From the NCBI GenBank assembly GCA_964383325.1, contig CAYLGY010000022.1, forward strand, positions 1-32,862: a stretch of DNA of 32,862 bases, given 5' to 3'. The position numbers and the translations under genes were made by a program. Of the stretch, positions 7,097 through 15,042 are shown piece by piece. Origin of the DNA: CAYLGY01 sp964383325 (GTDB lineage: Bacteria; Pseudomonadota; Alphaproteobacteria; Rhizobiales; Rhizobiaceae). Below the pieces are notes generated by a model that was given only the letters and a program-made list of their open reading frames with translations, was not told the DNA's origin and searched no databases. Numbering within the stretch: position 1 is the first letter of the stretch; each line of letters opens with the position of its first letter.

Positions 7097-8272
7097 TCAG
7101 TATTCGGTGAAATCCGTGAGCGCCGTCACCGTCTTTGCCTCCGGGTCCACCTCGAGAACGCGTACCGCGGTCGCCGAGATGTGCCGGTCCGGCGTAAAGC
7201 TGATCGGCCTGGTGACGTCATTGACATCGAATTCCTCGCCGGACGTCAGTCTGGCGGTGACGCAGGCGCGGGTAAGATCATCCTCGCAATCGCGCATCGC
7301 GTCGATCATCACCTTGCCGACCACATAGCCGACCATCGAGTAGCGGTTGACCGCTTCCTGCTCGTCCGGCTGGAGATATTCCGCAACCAGCTTCTCGAAA
7401 TGGGCGGCTTCCGGAGACCCGAACGGAGACACATAGTCGGCGCTGAGCGGCTTGTAGCCCGTCGTTTCGGAGAGCTTCATCACCGGGAGGAGCTGCATGG
7501 TCGGAACGGTCGCGATGTCGATGTCCATCTGGAACTTGCTCGCCTCGCGAAGCATGGCGGCCGTTTCCGTCGTCACGCCGCCTGCCACCAGCACGCCGAT
7601 GTCCTGCGAGCGGAGCCTCAGCACTTCCGCGCCGAAATCCTTCTGGCCACGCTTGAACAGCGCGCGGGTTGCAGCCTTGAGACCGAAATCATCGACGCCG
7701 CGCTGGAATGCCTCTTCGAGGTCCCGCCCGTAATCGTCGTCCTGCCGGATGATGCCGTAGATCGCGCCGTCGCGACGGCCGCTCTCATGGATGTACTTGA
7801 TCTGCGCGTAGATCATCTGCTGATAGTCGGCGCCGACCATGAAGACGGTCGGCTTCACGGGATCAATGGCGGCCTTGAGCGGCGAAAGCGACGCGAAGGA
7901 AGGAATCCCCTCCTCCTCGACGATCGGCAGGATGGCTGCAGTACCGCCGCTGCCGCTCATCGACAGAAGGGCGAAGACGCCGTCATCAATCAGCTTGCGC
8001 AGGCTCTGCACTGCGCGCGCAGGCACATAGCCGTCATCCTCCGTCTTCACGACGATGGTTCGGCCAGCGACCCCGCCTGCGGCATTCGCCTCGGCCGCCG
8101 CCAACACGGTGCCGAAATGCAGGGCGCGACCTGCAAGGGCTGCCGAACTGGACATCGGCAGGATGTTCCCCAGCACGATCTCCGTTTCCGTGATCCCCGG
8201 TTCGGCGTTGGCAGCGCCCATCCCCATGAGCAGCGCCAGCGCAGAAGCGGCAATTGTCCTGATCTTCTTCAT
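7097..8272 (-). CDS. livK: Liv-type ABC transporter substrate-binding protein
   Basis: This 391-aa periplasmic binding protein starts with a clear signal peptide: MKKIRTIAAS, a hydrophobic stretch, and cleavage after about residue 23 (GAANA). The mature protein has the two-lobed type I periplasmic fold of LivK/HAAT proteins, with the opening ITETEIVLGNILPMSSSAAL and a second-domain segment YGIIRQDDDYGRD. These proteins bind branched amino acids in model organisms, but many relatives in catabolic clusters bind aromatic or alicyclic acids, amides or other small molecules. The gene has GGAGG 7 nt before the ATG. It is the last gene of unit B, separated from livM by a 74-nt spacer with a hairpin and followed by a terminator. 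The adjacent acyl-CoA ligase suggests a carboxylic acid ligand. Ligand unknown. Confidence 0.9.
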   Translation of the reverse strand: MKKIRTIAASALALLMGMGAANAEPGITETEIVLGNILPMSSSAALAGRALHFGTVLAAAEANAAGGVAGRTIVVKTEDDGYVPARAVQSLRKLIDDGVFALLSMSGSGGTAAILPIVEEEGIPSFASLSPLKAAIDPVKPTVFMVGADYQQMIYAQIKYIHESGRRDGAIYGIIRQDDDYGRDLEEAFQRGVDDFGLKAATRALFKRGQKDFGAEVLRLRSQDIGVLVAGGVTTETAAMLREASKFQMDIDIATVPTMQLLPVMKLSETTGYKPLSADYVSPFGSPEAAHFEKLVAEYLQPDEQEAVNRYSMVGYVVGKVMIDAMRDCEDDLTRACVTARLTSGEEFDVNDVTRPISFTPDRHISATAVRVLEVDPEAKTVTALTDFTEY

Positions 8273-8306
8273 GTGGTTCCTCCACCTGTGTCAGGGTCGT
8301 TTCAGG

Positions 8307-8337
8307 GGCCGCTGTCCTCGACCCATCGGACAGGGCC
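8307..8337 (-). other. Intercistronic hairpin between livM and livK
   Basis: On the minus strand GGCCCTGTCC is followed by a 10-nt loop and GGACAG-C-GGCC, a 10-bp stem with one bulged base. It lies 9 nt after the livM stop and 34 nt before the livK start. Such hairpins between permease and binding-protein genes often block or protect mRNA ends and set unequal expression. No T-tract follows. Confidence 0.45.
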
Positions 8338-8346
8338 AGGTCAAAC

Positions 8347-9393
8347 TCAGACGGATAGCGGCCAGTGGCTCCAGTAACGGCTGACCCGGCGCCAGATGCC
8401 GATGAGTCCAAGGGGCTCGACGCGCAGCATGATGATGATGGCAAGGCCGGTCAGGAGGCCGCGGACGTCGTAGATGTAGGTCGAGAAGGCCGCGCCGACT
8501 CCCGCTGGAAGCAGGTCGGTGAGCTCCCGGGCAAATTCCGGCAGCAACACGATGAAGACGGCCCCGAGTATCGCTCCCGCCAGGGATCCCAGCCCGCCGA
8601 CAATGATCATCGCAAGGGCTTCGATCGACAGCAGGATGCTGAAGATGTCGACATTGATGAAGCGGAACTGGAAAGCCATCAGTCCACCGGCAATGCCGAC
8701 GATGAACGAGGACGCCACGAAGGCGTTGAGTTTGTAGGTCGTCAGGTTGATCCCCATCGCCCGCGCGGCAATGTCGTGATCGCGGATAGCGGCAAAGGCC
8801 CGCCCTACCCGCGAGCGCATCAGGTTGAGCGACATGAGGATGGAGAGGACCAGCACCGCCAGAACCAGGTAGTAAAGATGCGACAGCACCGCCAGGTTGA
8901 GGCCGAGAAAGCCGAGATCCTCGATGCGCACCCCGTAGGAACCATGGGTCAACCCTTCTGCATACAGCAGGAAATGCGTCACGATGAACGAGAAGGCGAG
9001 CGTCGTGATCGCAAGATAGATTCCCTTGAGGCGCAGGGACGGTATGCCGATCAGCAGGCTCAGAAACGCCGAAACGACACCGCCGGCCAGCAAGGCCAGT
9101 TCCGGCGGCCAGCCATAGTCGGCAATCAGCAATGCCGTGGTATAGCAGCCCGTGGCAAGAAAGCCTGCCTGGCCGAGCGAGATCAGCCCCGCGACGCCCG
9201 TGAGGAGATTCAGGCCGATGGCGCCGATCGCGGCAATGCCGATCGTGATCGCCATCGTCATGAAGAAATTGCCGAGGAACAGCGGCAGCACGAGGCAACC
9301 GGCAAGGAGAAGCCCGGACCAGGCCCAGACGGTCGGGCTGTCGCTCAGTGCGATATGCTTCTGGTAGCTTTCGACGAAATGACCAGTGCGCAT
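8347..9393 (-). CDS. livM: Liv-type ABC transporter permease LivM
   Basis: This 348-aa inner-membrane permease has about eight to ten hydrophobic segments and the LivM hallmark GLNLLTGVAGLISLGQAGFL (about residues 54-73). A cytoplasmic coupling loop RVGRAFAAIRDHDIAARAMG appears in the second half. The frame is open to 9615, but the segment upstream of MRTGHFVESYQ is not permease-like and lies inside livH. The ATG at 9393 overlaps the livH stop by 1 nt (TAATG) and is clearly the start. It forms the heterodimeric channel with LivH, driven by the LivG and LivF ATPases. A 74-nt spacer with a hairpin separates it from livK. Confidence 0.9.
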   Translation of the reverse strand: MRTGHFVESYQKHIALSDSPTVWAWSGLLLAGCLVLPLFLGNFFMTMAITIGIAAIGAIGLNLLTGVAGLISLGQAGFLATGCYTTALLIADYGWPPELALLAGGVVSAFLSLLIGIPSLRLKGIYLAITTLAFSFIVTHFLLYAEGLTHGSYGVRIEDLGFLGLNLAVLSHLYYLVLAVLVLSILMSLNLMRSRVGRAFAAIRDHDIAARAMGINLTTYKLNAFVASSFIVGIAGGLMAFQFRFINVDIFSILLSIEALAMIIVGGLGSLAGAILGAVFIVLLPEFARELTDLLPAGVGAAFSTYIYDVRGLLTGLAIIIMLRVEPLGLIGIWRRVSRYWSHWPLSV

Positions 9394-10265
9394 TATACAC
9401 GCTCCAATTCGCGCTGGCCAAACAGCCCGTAGGGTCTGACCATCAGGATGATGATGATTGCGACGAAACCGCTGATCTCCTTCAGGCCGTGGCCGACATA
9501 GCCCTCCGACAGATCGCCGATGATTCCGATCAGGATGCCGCCAATGCCGGAGCCGACAACCGAGTCCAGACCACCGAGAATGGCGCCCGGGAAGGAGCGC
9601 AGGCCCAGAAACCACATGTCCGGGGCTCGCGAGGAAATGGTGGCGAAGGTCACGCCGGCAAGGCCGGAAACGACCGCGGCGATCGACCAGGCCATCATGG
9701 AAACCTTCTTCACATCGATGCCCATGAGAAGCGCCGTGGTCTCGTCCTCGGCCATTGCGCGCATGGCAACGCCAACGCGCGTGAAACGATAGAACAGCGT
9801 CACGATGGTGATCACGATGAAGAAAAGCACGATCGCGGAAAGCTGCTCCGTATACATGATGACCGGGCCGAGGGAGACGATGCCGCCCTTGATGGTGGTG
9901 TCGAACGGTTCCGCATCGGTGCCCCAGATCAGCACGGTCAGGCTGCGAAGCACGATGGCGAGTCCGATGGTCACCATGATGATGGCGAAGGTAGGCTGGC
10001 CAAGCATCGGCCGGATGAAGGCCCGTTCAAGGACGGCCCCGATGACCACGGCGACAGCCACCGTCAGGATCATGAGCAGCCAGAACGGCATCGCCCAGCT
10101 CGTTGCCAGGCTCCAGCTGACATAGGTGACCAGCATCATCACTTCGCCCTGGGCGAAGTTCAATATGCCCGTCGCCTTGAAGATGATCGCGAAGCCGATG
10201 GCGATCAGCCCGTATATCGAGCCAATGATGAGGCCCGATGCGACGAAATTGAAAAACAGATCCAT
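9393..10265 (-). CDS. livH: Liv-type ABC transporter permease LivH
   Basis: This 290-aa integral membrane protein has about eight hydrophobic helices and the family signatures GLIIGSIYGLIAIGFAIIFK near the N terminus, ILNFAQGEVMML (about 34-45) and the coupling loop FTRVGVAMRAMAEDE in the middle. It partners LivM in the translocation channel. The gene starts 1 nt after the stop of the acyl-CoA ligase gene and its stop overlaps the livM start, so translation of ligase, LivH and LivM is tightly coupled. Substrate specificity does not reside in this subunit. The length is normal for LivH. No oddities beyond the inserted ligase upstream. Confidence 0.92.
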   Translation of the reverse strand: MDLFFNFVASGLIIGSIYGLIAIGFAIIFKATGILNFAQGEVMMLVTYVSWSLATSWAMPFWLLMILTVAVAVVIGAVLERAFIRPMLGQPTFAIIMVTIGLAIVLRSLTVLIWGTDAEPFDTTIKGGIVSLGPVIMYTEQLSAIVLFFIVITIVTLFYRFTRVGVAMRAMAEDETTALLMGIDVKKVSMMAWSIAAVVSGLAGVTFATISSRAPDMWFLGLRSFPGAILGGLDSVVGSGIGGILIGIIGDLSEGYVGHGLKEISGFVAIIIILMVRPYGLFGQRELERV

Positions 10266-10266
10266 C

Positions 10267-12108
10267 TCAGCCCCCGTACATTGCTTCGATCTGATCGCGG
10301 AATTTTTCCTCGATCACCTTGCGGCGGACCTTCATCGTGGCCGTAACCTCACCGTCATCATGGTCGAGCTCCTTGTCGAGCAAAGTGAACTTGCGGATGT
10401 TCTCGACCCTCGCGAACTCGGCATTGACCTTGTTGATCTCGCCCTGGATCAGTTCGCGGACTTCCGGCAGCATCGACAGGCTCTTGAAGGTCGTATAGGC
10501 ATAGCCCTTCTCCTGGGCCCATTTGCCGACAGTCTCGTAGTCGATCTGGATCAGCGCCGAGAGGAAATTGCGCGCCTCGCCGATCAGCACTGCCTCACGG
10601 ATGTACAGGGAGTCCTTGATCCGGTTCTCGATCAGGGAAGGCGTGATGTTCTTTCCGCCCGATGTGATGATGATGTCCTTCTTGCGGTCGGTGACAATGA
10701 TGGAATTGTCCGGGGCGATCTCCCCGATATCTCCGGTCGCGATCCAGCCATCCTGCAGGATCTCGCGGCTGGCCGCCTCATTGCCGAGATACCCCGCAAA
10801 GGCCGCATTGCAGCGCACGAGGATTTCGCCGTCTTCGGAAATCCGGTGCTCATAGGTCGGCAGGGGAGGACCGGCATGACCGAGGGTCGTGTGACCCGGA
10901 TACTGGGAGTGGGAAATGCCGGAAAGCTCCGTCATGCCATAGACCTGATAGACAGGCAGACCGATGATCCAGAAGAACTCGAGGACTTCGGGAGAGATCG
11001 AGGCTCCGCCGCACAACATGGTCCTGGCCCGATTCAATCCGCACCATTTCTGCAGCGACCGGAAACAGACCAGCCACAAGACGAGGAACATCACCTGATC
11101 GGCGATGGACGCCCGGCGCCCGCCATTGGCGAGTTGCCGGCGGGCGATCGGCCGGCCGAGTCGAAGGCAGGTCTCGACGACGCGCTGCTGCAACCTCGTT
11201 GCATCCTTCAGCTTGACGAGGATGCCGTACTGGAGCTTTTCCCAGATGCGCGGCACGCCGAGGAAGCCGGTCGGGGCAATCTCGCGCAGATTGGAGGCAA
11301 CCGCATCGATCGACTCGCCGAAATTGACGGTCGTGCCGTTTGCGAGCTGCATCAGGGTCGAGCAGATGCGTTCGGCGACGTGGCAGAGCGGCAGGTAGCA
11401 GAGCACCTCCCAGTTCGTCTCGTCGATCCCGTGCCGCTCCGACAGGCGCAGGGCCGCCCACATCAGGCCGCGATGGGTCAGCATCGCGCCCTTGGGCAGG
11501 CCGGTCGTGCCGGAAGTATAAACAAGGACGGCCGTATCCGTCGGCTTGAGGCTGGCAATGGATTCCTCGATGAAATCCGGCGAACGCGCCTTCTCGGCGC
11601 GGCCCATTTCCATCACTTCCTCGAAGCTCAGCAGGCGCTCGCGCGGATAGCGGCTCATGCCCTTCATGTCGACGCAGATGATGTGCTTGAGGTTCGGCAG
11701 CTCGCTGCCCAGCTTCAGCGCGTCCAGCACCTTGTCCGTCTGCTCCTGGTCGCCACAGACGACGACGCTGGCGCCAGAATCGCTGAGGATGTGATGCAGC
11801 TCGGGCCAGGGATTGGTCGGGTAAACGCCGATGCACGCGCCACCGAGCGCCTGGATGGCAAGATCCGAATACATCCATTCGGGCGTGTTCTCGCTTGCAA
11901 CGGCAAGCAGGTCGCCGCGCTGGACCCCCAATACCTTCAGTCCGAGCGCGAACAGTTCCACGCGCTCATAATACTGGGCGAATGTCGTGCACTCCCAGAT
12001 GCCGAAGTCCTTTTCCCGGAAGGCAAGCGCGTCAGGATAATTGTCGGCCCAGTACTTGAGCACGCCCGGCAGCGACAGGTTTTCGAACAGCTTGGTGTCG
12101 CGCCTCAT
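10267..12108 (-). CDS. AMP-forming acyl-CoA synthetase (long-chain FACS type)
   Basis: This 613-aa adenylate-forming enzyme converts a carboxylic acid, ATP and CoA into acyl-CoA. The P-loop-like motif YTSGTTGLPKG is at 197-207, the central QVYGMTELSG motif follows, then TGDIGEI and the hinge DRKKDIIITSGGKNITPS typical of long-chain FACS-type ligases. No signal peptide. It is inserted between livG and livH: its start overlaps the livG stop (ATGA) and its stop lies 1 nt before livH. Ligase genes of this class inside Liv operons are known from other proteobacteria and suggest that the imported molecule is a carboxylate activated on entry (vectorial activation). The substrate could be a branched, cyclic or aromatic-ring-bearing acid; the sequence alone does not decide. 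Confidence 0.9.
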   Translation of the reverse strand: MRRDTKLFENLSLPGVLKYWADNYPDALAFREKDFGIWECTTFAQYYERVELFALGLKVLGVQRGDLLAVASENTPEWMYSDLAIQALGGACIGVYPTNPWPELHHILSDSGASVVVCGDQEQTDKVLDALKLGSELPNLKHIICVDMKGMSRYPRERLLSFEEVMEMGRAEKARSPDFIEESIASLKPTDTAVLVYTSGTTGLPKGAMLTHRGLMWAALRLSERHGIDETNWEVLCYLPLCHVAERICSTLMQLANGTTVNFGESIDAVASNLREIAPTGFLGVPRIWEKLQYGILVKLKDATRLQQRVVETCLRLGRPIARRQLANGGRRASIADQVMFLVLWLVCFRSLQKWCGLNRARTMLCGGASISPEVLEFFWIIGLPVYQVYGMTELSGISHSQYPGHTTLGHAGPPLPTYEHRISEDGEILVRCNAAFAGYLGNEAASREILQDGWIATGDIGEIAPDNSIIVTDRKKDIIITSGGKNITPSLIENRIKDSLYIREAVLIGEARNFLSALIQIDYETVGKWAQEKGYAYTTFKSLSMLPEVRELIQGEINKVNAEFARVENIRKFTLLDKELDHDDGEVTATMKVRRKVIEEKFRDQIEAMYGG

Positions 12109-12872
12109 TTGGCATCTCCGAGGTAGGCCTTGATGACGGCAGGGTTCGAAGAGACTTCCGCCGGCGTGCCCGTTGCAATGAGATGCCCGAAATTGACGAC
12201 GGCGATCTGGTCGGAAATGTCCATGACGATGCCCATGTCGTGCTCGACCATGAGGACCGTGATGCCGAGCTCGTCACGGATATCGAGAATGAACCGCGCA
12301 ATGTCCTCCGTTTCTTCCGCGTTCATGCCGGACACCATCTCATCAAGGAGAAGGAGCCTCGGACCCACGGCCAGCGCCCGTCCGAGCTCGACCCGCTTCT
12401 GCAAGCCATAGGACAGGAGCCCGACCGGCACGTCGCGCAGATGTTCGATTTCCAGGAAATCGATGATTTCCTCGGCGCGTCGGCGACCGGCGAGTTCCTC
12501 GCGCCTGACACCGCCGGAAAAGAGCGCGGCCGTGAACAGATTGGCCTTGAGGCTGTGGTGCAGCCCGACGAGCAGGTTCTCGATGACCGTGGCACGCGAG
12601 AAGATGGCGAGATTCTGGAACGTCCTTGCAATGCCGAGCCGGGCCAGGTGATGCGTACGGGCCGTGTGGATCGCATGTCCGTCGAAATTGATCGTGCCGG
12701 CGCTGGGCGGAAAGATCGCGCTGATCAGGTTGAACAGCGTCGTCTTTCCGGCGCCATTCGGACCGATGACGCTGAAGATGGATTTCGCGGGAACGTCGAA
12801 CGTGACGTCGTTGACCGCCTTCACGGCCCCGAAGCTCTTGCTCAAGTTGCTGATCGACAGGATCGCGGTCAC
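12105..12872 (-). CDS. livG: Liv-type ABC transporter ATP-binding protein LivG
   Basis: This 255-aa ATPase has a Walker A motif GPNGAGKTT (about 37-45), signature LLSYGLQKRVELGRAL (the LSYG variant usual for LivG), Walker B LLLLDEM and a following switch histidine (VEHDMG). I chose the GTG at 12872, which overlaps the livF stop as GTGA and has AGAGGTGG about 5 nt upstream; a second GTG three codons earlier (12881) is possible. It couples ATP hydrolysis to transport with LivF on the cytoplasmic face of LivHM. Its stop overlaps the ligase start. Confidence 0.92.
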   Translation of the reverse strand: MTAILSISNLSKSFGAVKAVNDVTFDVPAKSIFSVIGPNGAGKTTLFNLISAIFPPSAGTINFDGHAIHTARTHHLARLGIARTFQNLAIFSRATVIENLLVGLHHSLKANLFTAALFSGGVRREELAGRRRAEEIIDFLEIEHLRDVPVGLLSYGLQKRVELGRALAVGPRLLLLDEMVSGMNAEETEDIARFILDIRDELGITVLMVEHDMGIVMDISDQIAVVNFGHLIATGTPAEVSSNPAVIKAYLGDAK

Positions 12873-13660
12873 GACAGCCACCTCTTGCGACGCTTGTAAT
12901 GTTTGATCTCGCGATAGTTCTTGCGGGTACCGCCTTCGGAGAAACCCAGGTAGAATTCCTTCACATCGTCATTTTCGGCGATCCTTGACGCCTCTCCGTC
13001 AATGACGATTCTGCCGCTTTCCATCACATAGCCCCGATTGGCGACGCCAAGCGCAAGCAGGGCGTTCTGCTCGACGAGCAGGATCGACATGCCTTCGGTG
13101 CGATTGAGGTCCACGATCGTCGCCATGATCTGGTCGACGATCTGGGGCGCCAGCCCGAGGCTGGGCTCATCGAGCATCAGCAGCTTCGGCGCGGCCATGA
13201 GGGCGCGTCCGATGGCGACCATCTGCTGCTCGCCTCCGGACAGGTAGCCGGCCAGCGACTTGCGCCGTTCGGCGACGCGAGGAAAGAGCGCGTAGACCTT
13301 CTCGAAGCTTTCCGCTGCCTGCGCATGGCTGCGCAAATAGCCGCCCATGGCAAGATTCTCTTCCACGGTCATGTGGGTGAAGAGACGCCGGCCTTCCGGC
13401 ACGTGCACGATGCCCGCGCGGACGATGTCGTCGGCGGGCACCTTCAGCAGGTCGCGCCCGCCATAGGCAATCTGGCCATGCAATACCTGCCCCTCCTCGG
13501 GGTAGAGGACATTGGAGATCGCCTTCAGGATCGTCGACTTGCCGGCGCCGTTCGAGCCGAGCAAGGCCACGATCTCCCCGTCATTGACCTCGAGCGAGAC
13601 ATCGCGGACCGCCTCGATCGCGCGATCGTACATGATCTGCACATTCGTGAGCGCAAGCAT
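12869..13660 (-). CDS. livF: Liv-type ABC transporter ATP-binding protein LivF
   Basis: This 263-aa ATPase has a Walker A motif GSNGAGKST (35-43), signature YLSGGEQQMVAIGRAL, Walker B KLLMLDEPSLGLAP and a switch region VEQNA, all typical of LivF. The C terminus is extended by a basic tail (REIKHYKRRKRWLS) that runs into the livG start region. The gene begins with ATG at 13660, 30 nt after the acyl-CoA dehydrogenase stop, and overlaps livG by 4 nt. Having a dehydrogenase lead a transporter operon links uptake directly to beta-oxidation of the imported compound. Confidence 0.92.
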   Translation of the reverse strand: MLALTNVQIMYDRAIEAVRDVSLEVNDGEIVALLGSNGAGKSTILKAISNVLYPEEGQVLHGQIAYGGRDLLKVPADDIVRAGIVHVPEGRRLFTHMTVEENLAMGGYLRSHAQAAESFEKVYALFPRVAERRKSLAGYLSGGEQQMVAIGRALMAAPKLLMLDEPSLGLAPQIVDQIMATIVDLNRTEGMSILLVEQNALLALGVANRGYVMESGRIVIDGEASRIAENDDVKEFYLGFSEGGTRKNYREIKHYKRRKRWLS

Positions 13661-13690
13661 ACGCTTCTCCCCGTTCGCCCTCTTGCCTGC

Positions 13691-14851
13691 TCAATACGAG
13701 CGAGGAAGCCCCATGACCTTGTTGCCGATGAAGCTGAGGCAAAGCTCGCGATTGACCGGAGCCGTCCTCAGAAGCCGCATCATCGGATATAATTCATAGA
13801 TGCCCGTATCTTCCGTGAAGCCTGCGCCGCCATGCGCCTGGAGCGAGGCGTCAACAGCCTCGATCCCGGCCTCGGCGGCGGCATATTTCGCCATGTTCGC
13901 GGAAGCCCCGGCCGGCAGCTTGTTGTCGAATTCCCAGGCGGCCTTGCGCATCATGAGGCTCGCCAGTTCAACCTGGGTGCGCGCCTTCGCCAAGGGATGC
14001 TGCACCCCCTGATAGGCGCCGATCGGCCGGTCGAACACAACCCGCTCGCTGGCATAGGCCACGGCGCGATCGAGCGCATAGCGGCCGACGCCGCAACACA
14101 GAGCGGCGAGGATGATGCGTTCCGGATTGAGCGTGTCGAAAAGGATCGAGAAGCCCTGATCGACTTCGCCGACCAGATCCTCAGGACCAAGATCGACAGA
14201 ATCGAAGAATAGCGTCCACTGCTCTTCCGGCAACGGAATCGAGACCTTGACGCGCTGCTTGCTGACGCCCTTTGCCTTGAGATCGACGACGAAGAGCGAA
14301 AAGCCATCGGTCGGGCGCCGGCCAGCTTCCGCGCGCGAGGTGCGGGCCACCACGAGGCAGTAATCGGCGACGTCAGCGCCAGTGATGAATGTCTTCTCTC
14401 CCGACAGCACGAACCGGTTGCCGCGCCGCTCCGCCATGGTCTTGATGTTCATCGTGTTCGAACCGGCGCCTGCCTCGGTGATCGCAAAGCAGAACTGGAT
14501 CTCGCCGCGGCACGCAGCCGGCAACAATTCCCGCCTGTGCTTCTCCGTGCCGTGGCTGGCAAGATGCGACATCGTCATGCATGGCCCCACCACCATCATC
14601 AGCAGGGGAATGCCGTTATTGGCGGTGCCTTCCATGAAGAGCGCCATTTCGGTCATGCCGAGACCGGCGCCGCCATATTCCTCGGGCACCATCAGACCGA
14701 GATAGCCATCGGACGCGATCTGCTGGAACAGCTCGTGCGGAAACTGCCGGCTGCGAATCTGCCGGAGCCAGTAGTCGTTTCCAAAGGTCTTGGCCAGATG
14801 CGACCCGTATTCGTAAATCTGGCGCTGCTCGTCGCTGATCGAGAAATCCAT
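13691..14851 (-). CDS. Acyl-CoA dehydrogenase with IVD/LCAD-type catalytic Glu
   Basis: This 386-aa FAD enzyme oxidises an acyl-CoA to the 2-enoyl-CoA. FAD/substrate motifs ITEAGAGSNT (124-133) and the TFITGA segment (154-159) are present. The usual C-terminal catalytic Glu (YEGT motif) is missing; that region reads LLRTAPVNREL. Instead Glu244 in LNPERIILA aligns with the base of isovaleryl-CoA and long-chain acyl-CoA dehydrogenases (LERLVLA-type helix), enzymes noted for branched substrates. The ATG at 14851 has GGAGG 6 nt upstream. It is the first gene of unit B, with a roughly 140-nt leader and an operator-like motif between plausible -35 and -10 boxes. A methyl-branched substrate is likely but inferred. 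Confidence 0.88.
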   Translation of the reverse strand: MDFSISDEQRQIYEYGSHLAKTFGNDYWLRQIRSRQFPHELFQQIASDGYLGLMVPEEYGGAGLGMTEMALFMEGTANNGIPLLMMVVGPCMTMSHLASHGTEKHRRELLPAACRGEIQFCFAITEAGAGSNTMNIKTMAERRGNRFVLSGEKTFITGADVADYCLVVARTSRAEAGRRPTDGFSLFVVDLKAKGVSKQRVKVSIPLPEEQWTLFFDSVDLGPEDLVGEVDQGFSILFDTLNPERIILAALCCGVGRYALDRAVAYASERVVFDRPIGAYQGVQHPLAKARTQVELASLMMRKAAWEFDNKLPAGASANMAKYAAAEAGIEAVDASLQAHGGAGFTEDTGIYELYPMMRLLRTAPVNRELCLSFIGNKVMGLPRSY

Positions 14852-14988
14852 TTACATCCTCCGCAGAACGACCGCGATGCTGTTACGCCGAACCTTACGG
14901 CACCCAGCAAGACGCTCGAATTCCCACGCACATCCGTCTGCCCGGTGATTCGGCCCTACCCGCAACCCGTTGAAGTCGTTTCGTCGCT

Positions 14989-15016
14989 AGTCTAACGTTT
15001 GTTCGAATTTATGCAA
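14989..15016 (-). promoter_or_regulatory. Unit B promoter with shared operator-like motif, copy 2
   Basis: On the minus strand a possible -35 box TTGCAT (15011-15016) and -10 box TAGACT (14989-14994) are separated by 16 bp. The shared motif (14990-15010, containing GTCTAACGTTTGTT on the plus strand) fills that spacer and overlaps the -10 box. This is a standard position for a repressor site. The other copy lies upstream of unit A at 5322-5342. Confidence 0.55.
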
Positions 15017-15042
15017 GTGCGATTTTCACCGCCGCCCATGCT

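Noticed and set aside
10126..12126. Plus-strand open frame of 666 aa opposite the acyl-CoA ligase
   Set aside because: Mirror of a real AMP-ligase gene with intact motifs; no ribosome site or domain on the plus strand.
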